Of a DNA stretch of 11,814 bases, positions 6,407 to 11,814 are shown piece after piece. Origin of the DNA: JAAYAY01 sp964429355 (GTDB lineage: Bacteria; Planctomycetota; Planctomycetia; Pirellulales; Thermoguttaceae). The stretch is from assembly GCA_964429355.1 (NCBI GenBank), contig CAYSCH010000300.1, positions 1-11,814 on the forward strand, given 5' to 3'. The translations under genes were made by a program, and so were the position numbers. The notes under the pieces were generated by a model. It was not told the DNA's origin and did not search any database. It saw only the letters and a program-made list of their open reading frames with translations. The first letter of the stretch is position 1. Every line of letters begins with the position of its first letter.

Positions 6407-8587
6407 TCAGTTACGCAAGACGGCATCGAAGCGGCAGACCTCCACGCAACGGCCGCACTTGATGCACCGATCCTGGTCGATCACGTGCACCTCGCGCCGG
6501 TTGCCGGAAATGCAGGTGACGGGGCAGTTACGAGCGCAGACCGTGCAGCCGACGCATTTCTGCTCGTCGATCTGGTAGCGGAGGAGGGCCGTGCATTTCT
6601 TTGACGGACAGCGTTTCTGCTCGACATGGGCAAGATATTCGTCGCGGTAGTGGGTCAGGGTACTCAGGATGGGATTGGGGGCAGCCCGGCCAAGCCCACA
6701 GAGCGACGACTTCTTCACCAGCCTGGCGAGCCGTTCGAGGAGATCGAGATCTTCGAGGCTTCCCTTCCCGCTGGTGATTCGTTCGAGGATCTCAAGCATG
6801 CGGGTGGTTCCTTCCCGACAGGGAGTGCACTTGCCGCACGATTCATCCTGGGAGAAGGTCATGAAGAACTTGGCCACATCGACCATGCAATCGTCCTCGT
6901 CGAGGATGATCATGCCACCGCTGCCCATGATCGATCCGGCCTTGGTGAGGGAATCGAAGTCGATGGGGAGATCAAGCATGTGGGAGGGGATGCAGCCTCC
7001 GGCGGGTCCCCCGGTCTGAACGGCCTTGAGCTTCTTACCGCCAACCACACCGCCGCCGATGTCTTCGACGAGTTCGCGAAGGGTCATGCCCATGGGCACT
7101 TCGACCAGTCCGGTGTGCCGGACTTTGCCGGCGAGGGCGAAGACTTTTGTGCCCCCGCTCGACGGGGTTCCGATCTGGCTGAGCCACTCAGCGCCATAGT
7201 TGATGATGGCGGTGATATTGGCAAAAGTTTCGACGTTGTTGATAACGGTGGGCTTGCCCCAAAGGCCGCTTTCGGTGGGGTAAGGGGGGCGGATACGGGG
7301 CTGACCGCGATCGCCTTCAATCGAGTGGATCAAGGCCGTTTCCTCGCCGCAGACAAAAGCCCCGGCCCCCAGTCGGATTTCGAGGTCGAAATCGAAACCG
7401 GAACCGAAGATGTCCTTGCCGAGGATTCCATATTCACGGCACCGGTTGATGGCGTTCTGGATACGCTCGATGGCCAGGGGATACTCGGCGCGGACGTAGA
7501 AGAATCCGCGGGAGGCACCGATGGCGTAGCCACCAATAATCATGCCCTCGACCACGTTGAAAGGGTCGGATTCGAGCATGCTGCGATCCATGAAGGCGCC
7601 GGGATCTCCCTCGTCGGCGTTGCAGATGATGTAGCGAGTCTTCTCGGCGGCGCTGGCCCCCATGGCCCACTTCTTGCCGGTGGGGAATCCGCCGCCGCCC
7701 CGGCCTCGAAGTTTGGATTTTGTGACCTGTTCGATGACCCAGTTGGGGTCTCCTTTGTCGAGGATCCGTGCGAGGGCCTGGAATCCGCGGTAGTGGAAGT
7801 ACTCCGTGATGTTGGAAGGATCGACAACGCCGTTGTGCCGCAGGGCCACGCGGGTTTGGCGATTAAAAAAAGCGACGTCGCCGTAGATTTCGAAGAATTT
7901 ACGGCCAATCGTTTTGCCTCCCACCTGGAGCCGCTCGACAACCTCGCCCCGCTGGATGTGCTTTTCGATGATCTCCTTCAGATCCGCAACCGAGCAGATG
8001 CGGTAGAGCACCTTGTCGGGCTTGATGAGGACGTGGGAGCAGGTTTTTTCGGTTCCGGTGCTGCAGGCGCCGAAGCAGCTCGCCCGGGCGATATTGACCC
8101 GCTCCATGTTGACACCACTCTCTCGGAGCAGGTGCGGCAAGGCTGCCTCCAGAGAAGCACCTTCCGGCCATCCGCAGCGGTGGCTACCACAGCAGAGGAA
8201 CTCGAAGGCGTAGATTCGTTCGACCGGGCCATCCAGGACACGGGAGAGAAGGGGTTGGTTGTTCTGAATGTGGCTGGTGAATATCTGGTGGACCAGTTCG
8301 CGATCGACTCGCTCGTACTTGATCGGAATCTGTCCCGGCACAAACACGCCAACGATGGGCTCGCGGCTGCAGCGCCCGGTGCAACCGGTGCGGTGGAGCA
8401 GAATGTCGTTGCGACCGGAGGCGACGACGTGTTTGCGAAACTCTTCGAACACCTCTCTGGAGCCGGCCGCGTGCTCGCAGGTCGCCGAGCCAACCTGGAT
8501 CACGATCGGATTGCCAGCGAGTCGATCGTGGCGGCTGGCTTCCGCTTGGTTTGCGAGTTGTTCGTATCGCTGCTGTACAGTTCCCAC
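6407..8587 (-). CDS. hydB: HydB, NuoF-like NAD(P)/FMN subunit with two N-terminal thioredoxin-like [2Fe-2S] domains
   Basis: This 726-residue protein is about 100 longer than Thermotoga HydB. Domain 1 (about 27-115) is HndB-like, with VGSATC (C37) and TGCTGRC (C69, C73). Domain 2 (about 125-220) is a fuller [2Fe-2S] thioredoxin-like unit with C133-x4-C138 and C171-x3-C175. The NuoF core follows: GRGGGGFPTGKKW (295-307) and NADEGDPGAF (323-332) for NADH and FMN binding, and GAGAFVCGEETAL (407-419). A [4Fe-4S] site uses C584, C587, C590 and C630. The tail has a C660/C665 pair and two ferredoxin clusters (C678/681/684/688 and C708/711/714/718). The start is a GTG with GGGTG upstream, and the resulting N-terminus aligns with Thermotoga HydB. 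It is the first gene of the hyd locus and would exchange electrons between NAD(P)H, ferredoxin and HydA. Confidence 0.95.
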   Translation of the reverse strand: MGTVQQRYEQLANQAEASRHDRLAGNPIVIQVGSATCEHAAGSREVFEEFRKHVVASGRNDILLHRTGCTGRCSREPIVGVFVPGQIPIKYERVDRELVHQIFTSHIQNNQPLLSRVLDGPVERIYAFEFLCCGSHRCGWPEGASLEAALPHLLRESGVNMERVNIARASCFGACSTGTEKTCSHVLIKPDKVLYRICSVADLKEIIEKHIQRGEVVERLQVGGKTIGRKFFEIYGDVAFFNRQTRVALRHNGVVDPSNITEYFHYRGFQALARILDKGDPNWVIEQVTKSKLRGRGGGGFPTGKKWAMGASAAEKTRYIICNADEGDPGAFMDRSMLESDPFNVVEGMIIGGYAIGASRGFFYVRAEYPLAIERIQNAINRCREYGILGKDIFGSGFDFDLEIRLGAGAFVCGEETALIHSIEGDRGQPRIRPPYPTESGLWGKPTVINNVETFANITAIINYGAEWLSQIGTPSSGGTKVFALAGKVRHTGLVEVPMGMTLRELVEDIGGGVVGGKKLKAVQTGGPAGGCIPSHMLDLPIDFDSLTKAGSIMGSGGMIILDEDDCMVDVAKFFMTFSQDESCGKCTPCREGTTRMLEILERITSGKGSLEDLDLLERLARLVKKSSLCGLGRAAPNPILSTLTHYRDEYLAHVEQKRCPSKKCTALLRYQIDEQKCVGCTVCARNCPVTCISGNRREVHVIDQDRCIKCGRCVEVCRFDAVLRN

Positions 8588-9583
8588 GGTTTCACCCGAA
8601 TTGTGTGAATTGCTGTCGGAGAGTCGAAGAAGTCATGCAGAGAATACTATATTTCACCAAACTATCGGCGACGTGCCTAGGCTAGTTGACGAGTTATGCG
8701 GGTGTTTTGTACTGGACGGCAAAACAAGGGCCGCTTCTACGTTTCTCGCCGGAAGGGCCGCCATTATGAAGCGGTGTTGGATCGCTCGACAGAGAAAACC
8801 GCGTAATTGTTGGGAGAGCCCCCGGCAGAATGACCCGTGAAGGCGCGACTGGTGATTGGTGGACGCGGCGGTCCCTGGCGATTGTGTGGCAGGGAGTTGG
8901 TCAACAAGGTATCCATTCTGCCAAATTCACGGCTGGCTCTGGGAGGGGAGTTGGTCCGCGCGAGGTTGGGGGTGTGCCGGTTTGTGCGGGGTTCCTCCGA
9001 GGAGAAGGCCCTGCAACGGCTTGGCCACCATGGACGGGTATGGCGATACTTGATCGCGGGTCTTGGCTGGAAGAGAAAATAGGTCGGATGGGAAAAAGAA
9101 GAAAGAGGCTTTGAATGGTCAATAAGGGGAATCAGGAGATAGTCACGTCCGTTTCTAAAATTTATGAACACCCGTACAGAAACATGGCGAACCGCTGCCT
9201 GAAGGGGCTTTCGTGTCGGCCGAGGGGATGGCACTCTCGACGCGTGTTTGGGGGTGGGAGGCAAGTGGGTTCGTTTATCCATCGCACCTGTGTCTTGCTG
9301 CGCTGGACCGAGGTGTGCACTGGAACGGTCCGCGAGGTGGAATGCCAAGGGTTATAGTATACACCTTTTCACATGGTTGTGCCTTCATTTTTTGGGCCAA
9401 TTGGCAAGTTTTTCAGGGGGGGCGAGAGGCCTTTCCGGACCTCGGCGAGAGCGGCTCATCCTGCCGCCACTGGTCGCGAAGGCGACTGAGGTTGTGTTGC
9501 ATACGATCCGTTGCCGCGCTACAATCGGCGAGAATGAGCGGCGCGTAATCCGCCTCTGGAGCCAATGACAAATCGAGCCGGCG
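8588..9583. other. Long non-coding region between divergent hydB and the hydrolase-like gene
   Basis: About 1 kb without a convincing gene. The longest frame (8764-9348, minus) is rich in Pro, Ser and Arg with no domain-like pattern and appears spurious. The region should hold promoters for hydB (leftward) and the hydrolase-like gene (rightward). AT-rich patches lie at 8641-8660 and 9352-9362 (TATAGTATACA), but neither has a matching -35 box. TTCAC-N9-GTGAA (8591-8609) is a weak dyad just ahead of the hydB GTG start and overlaps its likely ribosome-binding site. GTTTTG and CAAAAC (8704-8725) form a 6-bp stem. GGGAGTTGGTC occurs twice about 55 bases apart near 8892 and 8947. None of these is strong enough to name as a regulatory site. 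Confidence 0.5.
9396..9405. other. 10-bp perfect palindrome upstream of the hydrolase-like gene
   Basis: GCCAATTGGC is a perfect palindrome with T-rich runs on both sides (TTTTTT just before, TTTTT shortly after). It lies about 190 bases upstream of the plus-strand gene. It could be a regulator-binding site, but a single 10-bp palindrome in 12 kb is not significant by itself. Confidence 0.2.
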
Positions 9584-9595
9584 GTGCAACCTGAC

Positions 9596-11683
9596 ATGAT
9601 CGCAGCAGACCGTGAGCGGAGTCGTTTGGGACGAAAGCGGGGTGGATACCCGGCGGGTGCGATGGGGTTTGTGTTGGCGGTGGTCACGACGTGGGCTCAG
9701 GGTGCGTGGGGAGGCGAAGCTCCAAAGTTGATCGCGCCTTGGACACCGGTGACGGTCGAAGAAACTGGGGCGGGAGTCGAGGTGGGCGTGTGGGGGCGCT
9801 CGCACAAGTTTGCCAATGCCGCCTTGCCCACCTCGATCGTGACCGCGGGAGAAGAGATGCTGGTCGCTCCAATTCGGCTGGTCGGCCAAGTCGGCGGCAA
9901 ATCGATCGAGTGGACGCGTGGCGGCAATCTCGTGTTTCGCGCTGAACCGGCGGAGGCGATTGTCAGTGGCTGGCAGGCAGGCGACGAGTTGATCGTCAAT
10001 ACGACCACGCGGATCGAGTTGGACGGCTTGATGCGAGTGGATGCGGTTTTTCTGCCGCAGTACAAGACAAAGCCGAAGTTGGAGCAATTATGGCTCGAAG
10101 TGCCGTTGAGGCGCGAACGAACGAGCCTCGTTCACTATTTCCCCGGCGGCTGGGGAAATGCGAAAAACAGCGGCGGGTTACCGGAGACCGGGCTGGTGCT
10201 CCCCTTCCGGCCGTTTGTCTGGCTGGGCAATGAGGCGGGCGGTCTGGGGTGGTTTGCGGAGTCGGATAAGGGTTGGCAGCCAGAGACGGCGGACAGGGCG
10301 ATTGAGGTGACGGTGGAGGAAGACGTGGTGACGCTGCGGATACACCTGGCGGACTCCGCGCTGGTGTTGCCGGCGACGTTCACGTTTGGTTTTCAAGCGA
10401 CACCCGTCAAGCCGTGGCCGAAGGATTTTCACGAATGGCGGATCTGGCACGTGCCGCAGTTGGGGGTCGGCTCGACACTGCCGGTTCCCAAGGAATGGTG
10501 GCTCTGCCATCGTGCGTTTCCGGACCGCAATCCGGAGGCCACGCTGGACCGCGCGGCGAAACTGGGGGTGAAGACGGCCGTGTTTCACGAGGACTGGGCG
10601 CCGATTCAGAACTATCCGATGACGACACCGGAAGCGGAGTTCAAGGCCATCGTGGATGCTTGCCACCAGCGAGGCATGAAGGTGCTGGTCTATCACGGAT
10701 ACGAACTGTCGCCGCTGGCGCCGGAGTGGGCGGAGCTGTCGGACGAGGTGCTGGTCAAGAACACGGCTGGTCAGATTACTCCGGGATGGTACCGCCACCC
10801 GGAACAGCGGGATTTCAAGGTTTGCTACAACAGCGTCTGGGCGGACCGGTTGGCCGACGGCATCGAGCAGGCGAGGAAACGTTACGGTTACGACGGTCTG
10901 TACCTGGACGGCACCATCGAACCATGGGCCTGCTGCAACGAGCGGCACGGATGCGGCTACCGGGCGGCCGACGGCAGTCTGCGGCCGACGTATCCGATCT
11001 TCGGAGTGCGGCGGCTGATGCAGCGACTCTATGGCCTGTTCCATTCCCAGGGAGGGTTGATCAGCGCGCACCAGAGCACATGTTGCGTGACGCCGACGCT
11101 GGCCCTGGCCGATTCGTATTGGGACGGGGAGCAGTTTGCCGGCGGCGAACTGGCAGGAGATCCGCTCAAGAGCCTGCCGCTGGATGCGTTTCGGGCCGAG
11201 TTCATGGGCCGGAATTTCGGGGTGCCGTGCGAGTTCCTGGCGTACGAACGGCCGCCGCAATGGACCTACGACCACGCGCTGGCGTTCTCCCTGTTGCACG
11301 ATGTGCGGGTGCGACCGTGCGGACTGGCGGCGCTGGAGAAAATGGCACCCATCTGGGACGTGATGACCCGTTTCGGGGTTGACCAAGCCGAGTGGCATCC
11401 CTACTGGGAAGAAGAGCCGCTGACAGTCGTGCAGCCGGAGTCGGTGCACGTGAGTCTGTATTGCCACCGGGCAGAGAATGAACAAGCCGGACGGGCGCTG
11501 CTGGTGGTCGCGAACCTTTCGGCCGAGAAAAGCGTGGCGGCTGAGGTGATGCTGGACGTTACCGGAATCGGCGCGCCGAAGGAGGCGAAGGATGCCTTGA
11601 GCGGAGAGGGGCTGGGGTATGCGGATGGGCGGTTGACCGTCCGTCTGGATCCGATGCGGATGCGACTGGTGTGGGTTGAGTAG
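9596..11683 (+). CDS. Probably exported glycoside-hydrolase-like protein, family not assigned
   Basis: This protein has 695 residues from ATG 9596; a GTG at 9584 would add four. The numbering below counts from the GTG. The N-terminus has basic residues (RLGRKRGG) and a hydrophobic stretch (GAMGFVLAVVTTWAQGAWG), consistent with a signal peptide cleaved near residue 43. Residues about 50-275 look beta-rich, ending in a stretch with HYFPGGWGNAKNSG, PFVWLGNEAGGLGWFAES and DKGW. Residues about 300-600 resemble a (beta/alpha)8 barrel: KTAVFHEDW, KVLVYHGYELSP, GYDGLYLDGTIEPW and YWDGEQ. D442 in YDGLYLDG, E446, D514 and E516 are candidate active-site acids by position only. A Cys-rich patch (ACCNERHGC) may form disulfides. 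A beta C-terminal domain closes the protein. The PFVWLGNE...WFAESDKGW pattern recalls uncharacterised hydrolase-like proteins (DUF6067-like) of Planctomycetes and Bacteroidetes. The substrate is unknown; no transporter or other carbohydrate gene adjoins. Confidence 0.85.
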   Translation: MIAADRERSRLGRKRGGYPAGAMGFVLAVVTTWAQGAWGGEAPKLIAPWTPVTVEETGAGVEVGVWGRSHKFANAALPTSIVTAGEEMLVAPIRLVGQVGGKSIEWTRGGNLVFRAEPAEAIVSGWQAGDELIVNTTTRIELDGLMRVDAVFLPQYKTKPKLEQLWLEVPLRRERTSLVHYFPGGWGNAKNSGGLPETGLVLPFRPFVWLGNEAGGLGWFAESDKGWQPETADRAIEVTVEEDVVTLRIHLADSALVLPATFTFGFQATPVKPWPKDFHEWRIWHVPQLGVGSTLPVPKEWWLCHRAFPDRNPEATLDRAAKLGVKTAVFHEDWAPIQNYPMTTPEAEFKAIVDACHQRGMKVLVYHGYELSPLAPEWAELSDEVLVKNTAGQITPGWYRHPEQRDFKVCYNSVWADRLADGIEQARKRYGYDGLYLDGTIEPWACCNERHGCGYRAADGSLRPTYPIFGVRRLMQRLYGLFHSQGGLISAHQSTCCVTPTLALADSYWDGEQFAGGELAGDPLKSLPLDAFRAEFMGRNFGVPCEFLAYERPPQWTYDHALAFSLLHDVRVRPCGLAALEKMAPIWDVMTRFGVDQAEWHPYWEEEPLTVVQPESVHVSLYCHRAENEQAGRALLVVANLSAEKSVAAEVMLDVTGIGAPKEAKDALSGEGLGYADGRLTVRLDPMRMRLVWVE

Positions 11684-11814
11684 CCGCGAATACGCAATCG
11701 GGGGCACACCTCATTCCAGCGAAGCAAACGGCAATCCTATGCTGGTATGGTATTGGGCGTTAAGGCCGGATCATTCATGTACTGGGGAGGCAATCGCGTA
11801 AGTGAAGGCAGCGG
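11684..11814. other. Right-edge sequence without a recognisable gene
   Basis: These 131 bases follow the hydrolase-like gene. No terminator hairpin with a T-run is seen. A frame opening at ATG 11779 stays open to the window edge but is too short, with no ribosome-binding site, to call a gene. Confidence 0.4.

Noticed and set aside
7865..7873. T7 run (minus strand) inside hydB, considered as a slippage or frameshift site
   Set aside because: The frame is intact through it and both sides match the family, so there is no evidence of programmed slippage.
6626..8608. 660-codon open frame on the plus strand, antisense to hydB
   Set aside because: It is the same codon-bias shadow; hydB on the other strand is unambiguous.
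8764..9348. 194-codon minus-strand frame in the long intergenic region
   Set aside because: Its Pro/Ser/Arg-rich composition, lack of ribosome-binding site and lack of a recognisable pattern suggest chance; other frames in the same stretch are equally unconvincing.
10178..11707. 509-codon open frame on the minus strand, antisense to the hydrolase-like gene
   Set aside because: It is rich in Arg, Pro, His and Gln without domain-like structure; the plus-strand protein has a signal peptide and barrel-like motifs.

Overview
The window reads as a piece of a planctomycete-type chromosome. Three things suggest this: an ECF sigma factor of the Rhodopirellula/Verrucomicrobium kind, large single-pass FecR-like proteins with a beta-rich C-terminal domain, and a secreted hydrolase-like protein of a type common in Planctomycetes and their relatives. 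The [FeFe] hydrogenase implies at least part-time anaerobic, fermentative metabolism. The phylum call is an inference from gene families; nothing here fixes the species.

Minus strand, 8587 down to 3936: a three-gene hydrogenase locus, hydB (NuoF-like flavoprotein), hydA ([FeFe] catalytic subunit) and hydC (NuoE-like subunit). These match the HydABC/HndABCD family of NAD(P)- and ferredoxin-linked multimeric hydrogenases, many of which are electron-bifurcating. hydA and hydC overlap by an ATGA. hydB carries two thioredoxin-like [2Fe-2S] domains at its N-terminus, which looks like a fusion of the separate HndB subunit to HndC. hydA lacks the C-terminal thioredoxin-like domain found in Thermotoga HydA, and its first H-cluster motif reads TSCSPGW instead of TSCCPGW. 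No maturation genes (hydEFG) are in the window.

Minus strand, 3686 down to 1: a cell-surface signalling block. A FecR-like membrane protein comes first, then an ECF sigma factor, then a second FecR-like protein that runs off the left edge. The sigma factor and second FecR overlap by an ATGA, so they are probably a translationally coupled sigma/anti-sigma pair. The two FecR proteins are clear paralogues. The non-coding gaps before and after the first one each hold a copy of a short degenerate repeat; the gap upstream also holds a 13-bp bulged hairpin.

From 8588 to 9583 there is about 1 kb with no convincing gene, between the divergently transcribed hydB and a plus-strand gene at 9596-11683. 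That gene encodes a probably exported protein with a (beta/alpha)8-like glycoside-hydrolase-type region. The last 131 bases hold nothing recognisable. No tRNA, rRNA, CRISPR array, insertion sequence or phage gene was seen.
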